Assembly: GCA_015179045.1 (NCBI GenBank)
Contig: WHUZ01000093.1
Coordinates: 124,001-188,000 of the forward strand
Direction of reading: 5' to 3'
Length of the DNA stretch: 64,000 nt
From: Kalaharituber pfeilii
Taxonomy: Eukaryota; Ascomycota; Pezizomycetes; Pezizales; Pezizaceae
Part shown: positions 22,803 through 33,488 of the stretch, piece after piece
Layout of the letters: every line of letters begins with the position of its first letter
How positions within the stretch are numbered: position 1 is the stretch's first letter
The notes under the pieces: model-generated
Told to the model about the DNA's origin: nothing
Database searches by the model: none
Seen by the model: the letters and a program-made list of their open reading frames with translations, nothing else
Translations under genes and position numbers: made by a program

Positions 22803-22925
22803 TAGTCTCGTAACCAGACTTAGTCAGCGTCGCATGAAATTGGAGTAGCGACGCTAGGAGCCACTCCATCGCGGAGCACATTCATGCATGAAACTCCGCT
22901 TAGTCAGCGTCTGGTTACGAGACTA
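22803..22925. mobile_element. 123-bp MULE-like MITE with perfect 17-bp TIRs and 9-bp TSD
   Basis: TAGTCTCGTAACCAGAC at the left and its exact reverse complement at the right. The target duplication gtacagctc is at 22794-22802 and 22926-22934. TTAGTCAGCGTC occurs near both ends, and GCGTCGC/GCGACGC can form an internal stem. A 9-bp target duplication is typical of Mutator-like transposons. This is the largest complete member of the micro-insertion family in the window. Confidence 0.9.
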
Positions 22926-22975
22926 GTACAGCTCTAGGATTGAATGTTGTCGCGAAAGGACAGTTTCATCCGATA

Positions 22976-23170
22976 CTATACTAGTCTATACTAGTAAGTT
23001 TCACTAGCGTCAGGCATGTCGGCGACTCCAGTAGGCCATCGCCGACATTTGCCCTTGGCTACTCTATGGCGTCGCGCACATTTTATTCCAGACGTTCTCC
23101 CACGAAGCAACCGCGTAGTGTGGAGTAGCTTAGTCAGCCACTAAGCGGTAGTCTGGTTCGAGACTGCTTT
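22976..23170. repeat. Diverged relative of the TAGTCT element family
   Basis: The segment contains TTAGTCAGC, GGAGTAGC and TAAGCGG followed by TAGTCTGGTTCGAGAC, all shared with the elements at 22803 and 3409. It also has the hairpin TGTCGGCGA/TCGCCGACA at 23016-23046. I could not define its ends or a target duplication. Confidence 0.4.
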
Positions 23171-23483
23171 TATATATAGTTCACTGTCGCTCTCTTTTCT
23201 TAAAAATATTGAAAAAGGTAACTAAACAAGCAACGAAAACAAAAGGGCAAGCAAAAACAGCCAATTCTCGTTATAAAATAAACAAACAAAGAAAGAAAAA
23301 GGGGCAAAAAAAAAAAAAAAACATTGATAGGACCCAATCAATATAAGGTACAAGAGTAAAATGCCTCTTGATCAATCCTGCTTCCTCTTCTCTGTACACA
23401 GCAGAACGTTTTCAGCAGCCTTGGCGAATATGCTCAATGGTTCCAACGGCCATCCATGCCTGAATCTCATATCTGCTTGTAGC

Positions 23484-23729
23484 TCACTTTTTGACTTCAT
23501 TAACCTCCTGTTCAACATCGTTGACCTCCTTTTTACGATTGTTAATCTGCTTTTCAATCTTGGCAAGGTAGACACGGCGATCAGCAATTATTGCAAGACC
23601 CATAGTGAAAGTAGCTAGCATCCCTGGATGTGCAGCCATATATCCTAGAATTCAAGAGACTCAGAAATTGTTAATTTCCACAAGATTCCCGAATGAAAAC
23701 TCACGAGCAACTTTCTTAAATGTCGACAT
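23484..23729 (-). CDS. Small membrane-anchored coiled-coil protein, copy 2 (61 aa)
   Basis: Exon 1 is 23705-23729 and exon 2 is 23484-23644. The intron (GTGAGT to TTCTAG, 60 bp) splices in phase into MSTFKKVARYMAAHP. There follows a hydrophobic stretch, GMLATFTMGLAIIADRRV, that could be one membrane segment or a signal anchor. A charged heptad-like helix (IEKQINNRKKEVNDVEQEV) comes next and the frame ends NEVKK. In another frame, similarity to copy 1 continues to about 23372 (ENVLLCTEKRKQD), so the ancestral protein was longer and this copy is probably C-terminally shortened by a frameshift. The two copies share about 700 bp including upstream sequence. Function unknown. Confidence 0.55.
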
Positions 23730-24880
23730 CTGTCAACGTTTGTTGAGAAATTTAATGAAGACCTGCCGACCGATCAATAAGTACTTGACTTATGCTCAGG
23801 TGCTCAAGTAGTCTCAAGTACTCACTTATCAGGGTATTCTCTCAGCCTTACAATGAGCTCTAGTGCCAGTGGTGGTGTTAGCAGCAGTTGGCAGCGGGGA
23901 TTCGTTATGTGTATTCTTGGGTTTTAGGTTTGACACTGGATTTCTGAATGATGGGATGATGGGAGAGAGAGGAACGGTAAGTGGACGGCGGAAGCATAAC
24001 CTACGGAGGCTTGTCCAGAAAGTTCTTCCACTTTCCGTTTCGGAATAGTGCCGCTTTCGTTTATCGTACGTTCTCGAATCATATGTTCTCGAATTGCTCA
24101 TACAGTACTCAGTTGTTTCGACTGTTAGAGCACCTGCAACGTAGGCCTGATTTCGTCTACTTGCAAAATTATGGTATCTTCAATTCGATAGAAGATCATG
24201 ACAATTTGGGTAACGTTAAAGAAATTCTCATAAGACCAAAGGCCGTTGGGAGCTATAGCTTTTCTCATCATATGTTCTGTGACTGAAATTTGGTAGTCCT
24301 CTTTTTGAAATGCAACATGTTCAGGTTTCGAGTTGACAAAATATGCTCAACAGTGCAGCATATGGGGGAACTGGCAGGAGCAAGAAGGTACTGGTGGGCC
24401 ACAGTCAATCACAGGGTTGACGACAACTAGCTCAGGCATGACAGGACAATCTAGATGGCGAATTGTATGCTCAATTGGCAGATAGGAGAGAATGCCTTCG
24501 ATGATGCAGCATATAGTAGGGTGGAATGCCAGCAGGAGGAATATGGATATACGACAGCATAGAAAATATCAATAAAGAAATCGTTATGGAAAATATGGCA
24601 AGGGTAGCTATATCCGCCTGGTGGAGTTAAGGAGGACTGTTAAGATGCTCAGAAGTGCCTGCTGTTTCAGGAGTGGTAAGCTGAGAGATGTAGTATTAGG
24701 ACGGTGAGGTGAGAGCGCTGCTAGCGAACATCGCGCAAGGATGATGTGAGGCACGCTCAGAACGACCGTAACAATGTCATGACACGGAGGCAGGAGAATT
24801 GGAAAGTCATATTAAGAATATATATACACACACACACACACATACATACAAGGCTTTTATGTGTATCCTTCTTTGGCTTT
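23730..24880. other. Upstream part of the duplicated segment, then intergenic
   Basis: 23730 to about 24060 aligns by eye with 20634-20985 (shared CCTGCCGACCGATCAATAAG, GATGGGATGATGGGAG and GGTAAGTGGACGGCGGAA). It is the conserved 5' region of the small-gene duplication. Beyond it, no gene was recognised. A CA microsatellite lies at about 24828-24842. Confidence 0.5.
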
Positions 24881-24881
24881 A

Positions 24882-24951
24882 TTTTTTTTAAAAATATTTT
24901 TGTATATCATTACTCGTATGCCGTCCTTTGGGCTACGACGAGAAATCCTAC
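24882..24951 (-). mobile_element. Family B LINE 3'-tail fragment
   Basis: A T-rich run then TATCATTACTCGTATGCCG and TCCTTTGGGCTACGACGAG matches the LINE 3' end at 19785 in the same orientation. Flanking duplication not identified. Confidence 0.55.
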
Positions 24952-25219
24952 ATGCAGTCTCAATGTACACTTAGTCAGTAATGAACTAACTGCGTTGGAT
25001 GGCCGCCTTCACCTCAGAGCTGTATTGACGCCTTGAGCAAAGCGAGTGGGGGAATTTCACCTCATACAGTACGACACTCTACAGAGCAGACAAAGAAGCC
25101 GGCACTCATACAGTATTAGGTTGTACAGTAGCTATGTAGCTTAGCCTCATGCCAGTCTGTGTTGGAGTCCTGGGGCTCGTGACAAGCTTAGTAACTGTAT
25201 GTTAATAAGTCAACGAATT

Positions 25220-25272
25220 ATTTTTTTCCTATTTCTTTTAGTCACATAACCTCGCATACAGGCTACTAGTTA
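25220..25272 (-). mobile_element. Family A-like retroposon tail
   Basis: A T-rich run, then AGTCACATAACCTCGCATAC and AGGCTACTAG, a diverged reverse complement of the family A core (AGCTGCAAGCGGGGTTACGT). It was recognised from the other copies. Confidence 0.45.
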
Positions 25273-26014
25273 CGGCAGGGAAATGAATTAGCTTGAACCC
25301 CTTCCGAAATGCAGCCTCGTTTCCATGAAAGATCCGTTCGGCTTTTGAGATTGCTCCTTTTGGATTCAAAGTACTAGAGGGTTCGAATCCCCCACTCAAG
25401 CAAAGGGGAGGGCACAGGTTTGACGTCATTCGGTAGGTGGCTGTCCTCGGGTATATATATATACTTGTCAAATCTAATGCTGTGCCAGAATGTAAGGCTA
25501 TATTTATACGCAAGTGGGCAATGTAAATGTACCATATATGAGTTTCCCAAAAATTCCCATGAACAACGTCCATTATTAAGAAGATATTATAGTCCTTTCC
25601 GACACCATTTACTCATTGTACCGTGGCCCGCAATGTTTATCGATGCCTTCGAATTACTTGGCTAGACCCGTGAAAAAGACAAGTCGAGATTCTACGATCC
25701 TTGTAATACCCTTCTTAGTCACCTGTTCCATTCGCAGAGAAATTCATACATTCCTCCACAGCACAAACGCCCAGCCAGCACAATCCGTTTTTGTTGAATC
25801 TTCATTGTGGGGCACCATGTAACACCCTGTCTTCCTCCTCGACGTCAAGGATTCAGAGCATGCCGACCCCAAGCTTCTTCCCCTTCAACAAGGTATCTGA
25901 GATATGACCATTCCGGTAAGTCTTTCGCGTTCTAGTATAAACATTGAAGCATGACATTAGCAAAATAACTTTTAGTTGTATGATAGTCCCTCCCCAGGTG
26001 TAACGCACGCTCTG
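25273..26014. other. Intergenic with an isolated tRNA T-arm-like motif
   Basis: GGGTTCGAATCCCCC at about 25379-25393 looks like a tRNA T-arm/B-box. No matching D-arm/A-box or cloverleaf was found upstream, so no tRNA gene is called. No protein gene is supported. Confidence 0.4.
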
Positions 26015-26048
26015 CCATGACGAACAGCTGCATGCGGGGTTACGTGAA

Positions 26049-26095
<47 letters not shown>
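26015..26095 (+). mobile_element. Family A poly-A retroposon with long A tail
   Basis: CTGCCATGACGAACAGCTGC then ATGCGGGGTTACGTGAAC, followed by an A tract of more than 40 bases. Flanking duplication not clear. Confidence 0.65.
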
Positions 26096-26096
<1 letters not shown>

Positions 26097-27928
26097 AAGG
26101 AAAAAAAGAAAAAACAAAAGCTCGTTAGGCCAAGGAACGGGAGACGGACAATCAAAAAGAAAAAGTCGCTTTCAGCCCTGCGTATGTAGGCTTTTTGTGA
26201 CAGGTGGATTCTTGGTTCCATGCATGTACCCTTGTGCCGTTTGTTAGCTACTCCAGAGATAAGGCACGTACATCCCATCGCCGAAGAATTGCTAGTGGCA
26301 AATCTTATGTCCAGCAGGTCCATGTCCCTCAAGCAACCTGAAACTGTCAACCTTCATTCACTTTTTTGGACAAGGTATCACAACAGATTACTGTCATCAG
26401 GCGGGTGAAAGCAACACAATCGTGTAATCGCTCGTACGTGCAAATGTCAGGGCAAGCATATGGGATATGTAACATCCCGTAAAAAGATCGACATTTGGAG
26501 ATAACCAGCCTATCGTATGTGTTGCCGGGAGTAATTAGAGGTAAGATTAGCAATGTCCATTGGATGTTTTGAAACCCCGTTTTTCCAAACTGGGCATGGG
26601 CCTGCGACAAACCTACAGAATGGCTATCTCTTTCTAGCAGAATCATAGTAGGAGAAGCATTAGCATCACGAGTAAAACAATAATTGATCATATCGTGACT
26701 GGAAGACAAGTCTGTCGCTGGCAGACGCCTGCCACGGCCTGGAGTTATAGTAATGCTCATTCTGAAGTACAGCGCTACCGGCAGGTCAAATAGCTGTCTA
26801 AGTAATCCCGCGGAGAGTTTGTTGGTCAAGTTGCCTGTGACAGTGAGGAAGCATATCAAGCATTGGCCCAACCAAATTTGTAGCACAATCAAATTTAAAG
26901 TCTGTTCAGTCATTTCAGGATTTTAGATGCTCAAGAATGCACCCATAGCCAAATAGTGATGCGGATCTATCAAGAACAGCTACGTCAGCACAGTATACAA
27001 CTGTTACCCACAGCACAAATGGTACGCGCACACATTTTATGCTTGCCTCCAAACAAACGATCTCACGCCATAATAACTTGTTGGTTCCTGTTGTGTGTGT
27101 GTTCTGTTGTTTGCGCAAAGCTGTGTGGGAGTGCTGGCGCCCATCACAAGAAAATATGATTCCTCAACAACGGAAATGTAGGCCTAGACTGCAGGTGTAA
27201 ATCAGAAGCATGTCATTCGATAACTTAAGTGGCTTAAATTGTACAGCCCCAACAGCCCCAACTAAATGACGTTTCCAATCAGTATTTCTGGAAGATAAGC
27301 TTTGAAAGGTGCATCACAGGGATCCTTACAGGATTCATGCATAGCTGTCTTAAAACCGAGTCGACGCCCAACGTCGTAGTCCCTGGCCAGGCTACAGTCT
27401 CTGCTATTGGCGTTTGGCGAGCTTCAATTCGGCCCAAGGTAAATGCATGGGTAGGGTCAATCCGACTTTGGTTGAGGAAAGAAAGAGTATATAAGAGTGG
27501 CAGAGGGCTCATGCCTTGCCTACATGGCTCCAGCGATGGCAGGTAAAGGTGCGAGCACAGCAGAGCGTCTAGAATAGTCCGATCCTTATATGGAGTGCTG
27601 CTTGCCTGGGACAGTAGATAGATGTACGAGCAGCAACATGCAGAAACTGGAGGGCGTTGGGCGCTGGAAAGGTTGCACACGAGGCGGCCCTGCCTCGAGG
27701 GCTGGGCTGGTGGAGCCACCGCCCGCCGATTCCACGGCATGATCCACATGCTGCGCGTTTGAGTCCTCGCCTTCCCCAGCGCTGCGCAGTCCTTACTTAA
27801 ACTCACTCGCCCTTCTCCCTCAATCAGCAACTCTCTCGCCCTGGCTCCTGAAAGCACCCTTGTATGCAGTATCGTGTCCCACAAACACCGCCTGACTATT
27901 CCTCCTGAGGATAGACAGCACACATTGC
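26096..27928. other. Intergenic with unsupported ORFs
   Basis: Two minus-strand frames (26347-26913, 188 aa; 27279-27923, 214 aa) are open but show no recognisable domain, and their composition looks like chance. 27279-27928 is more likely the 5' region of the gene starting at 27929. Confidence 0.4.
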
Positions 27929-29035
27929 ATGGCCAACCAACTATCGACCCCAGTTAACATGTTTTCGGGTCACGCGACTGCGACCCCGTCTGCGCAGCAA
28001 AGCATACGGGGCGCCCCTAGGCATCTCGTCGCTGGCATCAATCACTCGTTAAGCATATCAACCTTCATCAGCTCCAGGCAGTACAACTCTCTTCCACCCT
28101 TGGCTCTGCAAGCACCCATTTCCTACTCCCTCCTGCACCGTTTCGGTGAGATTGTCATGGCCTATGGCCTACAGGATGTCTTTGGGGCCCACCTCATCTA
28201 CAATCGATTCCACCCTGGAGGTATAGCAGATGGCAGCTTTGTAGCGACAACAAAAGTTCCATTAATTACTGGTGGCAGATCGGACGGCAGAGTTGGTGCA
28301 GGTGTGATTGGTGCCAGAGCCCCAGAGGTTGCGATATACAACCCGTCAACAACCTTTACAAGTCCATACAGCCCAGGCCCTGATTTCAAGAAGATGATAT
28401 GGCAGTCCGGTATTTGGGAACTTGGTATCGGTTCACCCAATCCAACTCTCAATGTGGACGTTAATCTGGTACATGGAAGATTAGTTTTGTTATCACCGGG
28501 ACCTCCACCTGCTGTACTTCAAACAAATTCTCAGCAACAATACCAGGCAATCATCGCAGCATCTCAGCATCAAAGAAGTGCTCAACAACAAGTAGAGCAA
28601 CCAAGGCGTGTCATACTAGGCATTACCCACCATTTCTTGTCCTACGAGTATGAATACGGGCCTCTCCCACCAACACTCGTCACCATCCCTGACTCCTTTT
28701 GGGAAGATATGGCTAACTTTATTATTGACCATGGCCTTGAGACACGGCTTGCAATTGAAATTCTCGATGCCCCAGACTTAGTGACTGGAAGAACTGGGGT
28801 TGGAAGGTTTGTAGTAGAAGAGTACGATCCTAGCAGGAGTCGAAAGGCAACTGTGGTTGAAGTCCCTGGGGGCAAGGAGCTGAGTTGGGCCTTTAGCCGA
28901 GGGCAGACAATGAACACTCACGAGGGTTTAGGTAGACTAGCGAGAGGTAGTAGCACAATGGAGGAGATGACGGGTGCATCACAGCCAGAGGTGGAAATTG
29001 AGGTGAATTTGGTACGACTTGGAACTGGGGTGTGA
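27929..29035 (+). CDS. Uncharacterised single-exon protein, 368 aa
   Basis: I do not recognise the family. The frame is a long, uninterrupted plus-strand frame with ordinary codon use, and no splice signals are needed. ATG 27929 was chosen; the next in-frame ATG (27959) would remove 10 residues. The N-terminus is Ser/Ala/Gln-rich. There follows a structured-looking region (residues about 70-190, with SPGPDFKKMIWQSGIWELG). A Gln-rich linker (about 200-225) comes next. The second half repeats a similar theme (ILGITHHFLSYEYEYGPLPP, PDSFWEDMANFIIDHGLE) and ends EIEVNLVRLG, which echoes LNVDVNLVHGRL at about 170-181. This suggests two related beta-rich halves. No signal peptide or membrane segment was seen. 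Function unknown. Confidence 0.7.
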   Translation: MANQLSTPVNMFSGHATATPSAQQSIRGAPRHLVAGINHSLSISTFISSRQYNSLPPLALQAPISYSLLHRFGEIVMAYGLQDVFGAHLIYNRFHPGGIADGSFVATTKVPLITGGRSDGRVGAGVIGARAPEVAIYNPSTTFTSPYSPGPDFKKMIWQSGIWELGIGSPNPTLNVDVNLVHGRLVLLSPGPPPAVLQTNSQQQYQAIIAASQHQRSAQQQVEQPRRVILGITHHFLSYEYEYGPLPPTLVTIPDSFWEDMANFIIDHGLETRLAIEILDAPDLVTGRTGVGRFVVEEYDPSRSRKATVVEVPGGKELSWAFSRGQTMNTHEGLGRLARGSSTMEEMTGASQPEVEIEVNLVRLGTGV

Positions 29036-29205
29036 TACTGCCTTATTGTGTTTATCTGATCTGATCAGACATCGCCGAGCACTAGGGACAGCCTTTTTCA
29101 GTCCCTTAGTTGTCGTTGTGTCTTGGCATTCCGCTATGCCTTTCATATTTGCGTTCCTTTCTTTTTAATTTCCTGAATTCTTGTTTCTTCAAGTTCAAAT
29201 AACCC

Positions 29206-29218
29206 TAGTCTCATACCA
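29206..29218 (+). mobile_element. 13-bp micro-insertion TAGTCTCATACCA with perfect 9-bp TSD
   Basis: Flanked by aaataaccc at 29197-29205 and 29219-29227. The insert resembles the first bases of TAGTCTCGTAACCAG. It lies about 170 bp after the stop of the 27929 gene. Confidence 0.8.
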
Positions 29219-29722
29219 AAATAACCCTAATCCTGCTTCGAGAATGTAGTTTCGTGCTGGTAGAACACCGAGACTAAAATGGCACAGTGATTCAAAATAA
29301 TACCAAATATTAAAAACTGTCTAATCGTTGTCAGATTCCTCCATGCAGTCGAACTTCCCCAGAGGACATCTTGATGCCTAATTGCTGCCTTAGGATTCAG
29401 GATGGGGCTGAGAAGCAAGGATGCGACTGGGGTTGTCATGCAGGATTCTTTGCCCTGAGTAGGAGCACGGTATGGTGGAGAATCTGATAAGTCGGTATTC
29501 CATGAAAACTGAATCATAATCTAACAGTAAGTGCATACTAATGTACTTACATCTATGTAGGTAGAGCTCACTTAACTCAGGAAGGAAATGTGAATTTTTC
29601 TCGACGCCCCAGTACCCAGACTACGGTGTTCGGGCTGTTTGAAGTAGTGCTACTAGAATCGTTCGAGAAAGGCTGGGTTTGCTTGCCCCACATTTACCAA
29701 ACTACTCATCTGTACTTGCATC

Positions 29723-30369
29723 CAGTCTAACCTGGCTATACTGGACCTCCCTACACCGGGAACCTTGCTATACCGGATGGCCTGTGATTTGGACAACCGT
29801 TTCCCATGCAAATTGTCCTTACTATGCCGACACCCTAACAATACTGGACCGGACAGAATGGACCGGACAGAAACCTCCAGACAAGTACCCCCCTGTCTCC
29901 ATACAAATAATATTAATACTAATACATCTTAGACTAACCCCACTTTACCACTTAGTCTGGTTCTTTACCACTCTGTTGCCGTCACTGGCCTGCCGCCACC
30001 GCTGTCGCCATTGCTGCTACCAATACTGCTGTCACCGAACCATGCTTGTAGAGTTTGAAGCTTTTTTGTGTGAATTGAGAGGCTTTTAGAGAAACAGTCA
30101 GAGTTACATGTTTTGGGTCTAGCCAATGCTTCCATATTTGATTGCTCCCCAAGAACTTTTAAGGCTCTACACTTTTCTAGATGGTGAGAGCAATGAATAT
30201 TGAATACACGTGGAATTGAGTTAATGTTTGCTACACTTGTTTATATTCCTACTCTTGTAATTTCTATACAAATTCTTGCCATCCCCCTTTTACAGCTGCC
30301 AAGCATTTTATTCTATACCGGAACCTTGCTATACCGGATGAAAAGTGCCGGATTTTCAAGGTTAGACTG
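29723..30369. mobile_element. Pogo/Fot1-like non-autonomous element (MITE)
   Basis: The left end CAGTCTAACCTGGCTATAC and the right end CAAGGTTAGACTG form inverted termini. Both ends carry internal CTATACCGGA units. A TA follows the right end; the left dinucleotide is TC, so the TA duplication is not intact. Pogo-type elements duplicate TA. No transposase frame remains. The element carries the 11-bp micro-insertion at 29953. Confidence 0.55.
29953..29963 (+). mobile_element. 11-bp micro-insertion TAGTCTGGTTC with perfect 9-bp TSD
   Basis: Flanked by tttaccact at 29944-29952 and 29964-29972. It is nested in the pogo-like MITE, so it inserted after that element. Confidence 0.8.
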
Positions 30370-30413
30370 TACGTAAGTACTTCTTGTGTACTGGTACATA
30401 AACTATCCCTGGT

Positions 30414-30434
30414 TAGTCTGGTTTGCGCGACCCC
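30414..30434 (+). mobile_element. 21-bp micro-insertion with perfect 9-bp TSD
   Basis: Starts TAGTCTGGTT and ends GCGCGACCCC. Flanked by atccctggt at 30405-30413 and 30435-30443. Nearly the same sequence as the insert at 2204, in a different target. Confidence 0.85.
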
Positions 30435-30490
30435 ATCCCTGGTAATAAGTTCATAACTTATTGCGTACGCTGGAGCGGGACCCGCTTCTA

Positions 30491-30529
30491 TAGTCTGGTT
30501 GCACTACGAGGGGTAGTGGAACCAGACTA
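30491..30529. mobile_element. 39-bp palindromic mini-MITE with perfect 9-bp TSD
   Basis: TAGTCTGGTT...AACCAGACTA, with inner GCACTAC/GTAGTG, makes an almost complete hairpin around a loop of about 8 bases. Flanked by ccgcttcta at 30482-30490 and 30530-30538. It has both termini, unlike the shorter inserts. Confidence 0.9.
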
Positions 30530-30674
30530 CCGCTTCTATGCGTGCGCGGCAGCCCCATCCGAGCGGTGCAATTTTGCGATGCGAATTTCGGCTGTATGAT
30601 ATGCATACTGTCCGGGTGCGGGTACCTTCGGAATATATGTGTAGGTTGGTTTTGTCGGTCAGGATTTTATATAC

Positions 30675-30749
30675 TTTTTTTTTTTTTTAAATTATTATAT
30701 ATACCTTATCACGTAACCCTGCTTGCAGCTGTTCGCCATGGGAGGGCAT
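30675..30749 (-). mobile_element. Family A poly-A retroposon
   Basis: A poly-T run and AT-rich stretch, then ATCACGTAACCCTGCTTGC and AGCTGTTCGCCATGGGAGGG, the reverse complement of the family core. No clean duplication found. Confidence 0.65.
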
Positions 30750-32919
30750 GTCTGTCGGGATGGGATATGTAGAGTACTCGTCTAGGTCGGATTCATTGAA
30801 AAGAGACCTTACCCTGAGGCTACATACCTCGTAACGCAAGCCAAGCCTCCAGGCATCAGTCCACGATCAATTTTGGACGGTCGGGCCTGATTTGAATTCG
30901 ATGACCGCAAGAAAACCTGCAGCCTCGATTCATCTACCTTCAGCCCTACTGTAGATATAGCAATTTTAAAACAATGCGCGGGTATGCATACCTATGCGAA
31001 AAATCTGACAATTAGTTTGCATGGGGGATGTGTCCAAGCAGGGTTAGCAGGGCTGACATACGTGAAACATACATTAAATAGTTAGCAAAACCGGTCCAGC
31101 CGCCCATTGAATTTATGAGCATATGAAAAACTACTTTTTTTTCTGCGTTAGCGATTGGCCGGAAGATTTCAGAGATGTTTTATTAGGAAGCTGCCCACCA
31201 GATCTCCCGCGGGGAAGCCTCATGACAATATGGGAAGGCGTCGATCTAGGATAGCATGTCAGTTTAGCAACTGCCTGCTGTGGCCGGTTGCGCGTACGCG
31301 CGCTTTTACAGCCTTACGTGGGATCTCACTTGGTATCGTGTACAACATCTTTGGTTTGGGGGGCAACCACAAACATACAGCTACAGCACACATGGCAAAT
31401 TCAACTTCATCTTCCAGGACCTACAACAGTCTACAGTTGCAATTCGGGTGAAGGTCTTGCCTATTTACCTGCAAGTTCTCAGAAACAACAGGGCCAGCAC
31501 AGCAACACGGGCCGTTTATGGTACAACATGTGAAAACCTATCTGTCTGGTCTCGCGTGCGGGAGGATCGTTTGTAAATATGGCTGTTGAAGAACAACGGT
31601 CAAACAAGCTTCATGGTGTCACAAATGTGCAACTCGATATCCTAGTATCTGCGAGAAGATTCAGGGCACTCGTACCCGGATTACAGTATGCAAGGGGATG
31701 CCGTGATATTGTTACGGAAGCTATGCTTGCGGTGAGAATGGAGGTGTTACTTAGGAAACCGCTTTGAGCTTGACCTTTCACCGTTCGCAAGCTCCTGAAT
31801 AGACCTTGTCTCCGGTGCGTCTTTCATTCATTGCATTGTTCTGTCGGATATCAAGTGCTAATATCAAGTGCGTCAAAACATAATCGTCATCTTGCAATCA
31901 GTAGCGCCAACTTTACCACATGTGGGGCCAGTCACTCTATAATAATCATGGGTCATCTTTGCGATATGTTCCGTGCTGCTAACCCGCTGTTTTATTGCGC
32001 TTGTGCCCTATTGTAAGCAATCGGTTAATCAGGCCAAATGGCCACTTAGCAACTTTATGGTGCACCTCGGGTGGATGTCCCTTCTAATATGTAGGTGCAC
32101 TGATGAGCATGGACTCGGTGCTTGCGAAGGACAACCTAAGTATTTCTCTAGCAGTGACTACTCACATCCTCATAATAACTGACATAATAACTGGACGGGA
32201 GTTTCGCCTCAGGCTATGGTCCGCGAGCCAGTTCACGGCGCAGGCAGTACCAACGAGCTCGCGACTTGGATCTCTCAGCGAAGCCCTATGGGCTTCTAGA
32301 GCTTGTGGTGGATCATGAAATCAGGCAATACTTACCGAAGCAGCGAGCAAGGAAAATCAGACATTAGGACGATTTGTTGCGCTAACATCTGCACTTCAGA
32401 ACCCACAGCCAGTCCTTTATCTATAGAATATTGACAAAGTACAAAGCCATGAACTGTTTCTGGCATCAGATTTAGTCGTGTGTGGCGTTAGGAGTTATTG
32501 TGTTCACTCCCTCCTAGGTTTGTTGACAGATAGGGTGGCCCTTGCTTCATACTGAGAGTGTGGAAATAGCTCTATAACCTTGCTAGTTATAGGATTCCTG
32601 TTCATGTAATGTCAAGAACTGGAGTCTCGAACAGGTATAAATTCATGACGTATTCCAGCTTGCAGGTCAAAGCGCAGTCGGAAATTTTCGATAATTGATA
32701 CCCAGGGAAAATCCATGTCAAACATAATTGCCCCAAAACTGTTGGATAATAGTGACTGGCCAATATAACCAGGGTGCCCGAGCTCAAAGTCTCGTGACCC
32801 TACAGGGAATGATTTAGAGATACCTAGGATGATGGTTTATTGTGCATTCCGGAGGCCATGGGAACAAGCATGGTACCAGGTATCTCCAATTCACTCAGCC
32901 GTCTTATCATAGATGGGCT
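30750..32919. other. Intergenic, weak coding-like relics
   Basis: Between 31280 and 31767 several plus-strand frames are open one after another (for example FGGQPQTYSYSTHGKFNFIF, and EEQRSNKLHGVTNVQLDILV at 31579), as in a frameshifted old gene. I recognise no family. The rest shows nothing. Confidence 0.3.
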
Positions 32920-32983
32920 TTTTTTTGTTTTTTTTTAATTTCACATGACCCCGCTTGCAGCTGTTCGCCATGGCAGGGCGTCT
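32920..32983 (-). mobile_element. Family A poly-A retroposon with perfect 10-bp TSD
   Basis: A T-rich tail, then TTTCACATGACCCCGCTTGC and AGCTGTTCGCCATGGCAGGG. Flanked by tagatgggct at 32910-32919 and 32984-32993. The duplication fixes the insertion at about 64 bp, far shorter than a typical SINE. Confidence 0.85.
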
Positions 32984-33488
32984 TAGATGGGCTGGTAAGC
33001 CTAGAGTATTAAGAATTTAGTTGCAATATTATTGTCTGCGGCACTGGATAGGTACTTGCGAATTAATGGACTGATCTCACATAGCGGGATATAGATAAAT
33101 ATGATTGAGCTCAAGGCAACCACTATGAGCCGCTTGGTAACACCAAGAATTAATTCTACAAGAAGTTCTCTAAATTGGAGAAACAAATTTCGTGTTGCCT
33201 ATAGGTTGGAACATAGTTCACTTACATACTGTAGCGTCTTTCTTCAAAAGGCAAATTTTATAATCCAGGCTAGGAACAGCCTCTTTGTGCAACGTAATTT
33301 GAAAACTCAGCCTTGAATGTGGGGAGACACTGCTGCAAGCGAGCACACCATTTCAGAGTATCATACTGGTTTGCCTGCCTCGATCTGGGGCAGCTGGGGA
33401 CAGAGGGTATTGGGTGCTCGAGGTGTGTATGTAGAATTTGTAGTTAGATGTTTCTAACCCGACCCGGGTATATGGGTCCCTACCGTAG

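Noticed and set aside
25290..25402. Possible tRNA gene (T-arm-like GGGTTCGAATCCCCC; GCTTGAA/CTCAAGC as an acceptor stem)
   Set aside because: No A-box, D-arm or convincing anticodon stem upstream, and the span (about 110 nt) does not fold into a cloverleaf by eye.
25853..26350. 165-aa minus-strand ORF with a Phe run
   Set aside because: It is a translation of the family A poly-A tract, not a gene.
26347..26913. 188-aa minus-strand ORF
   Set aside because: No recognisable domain, ordinary intergenic composition, no upstream or splice support; likely chance.
27279..27923. 214-aa minus-strand ORF just upstream of the 27929 gene
   Set aside because: Low-complexity mix, no motif, and it occupies the expected promoter/5' UTR of a better-supported gene.
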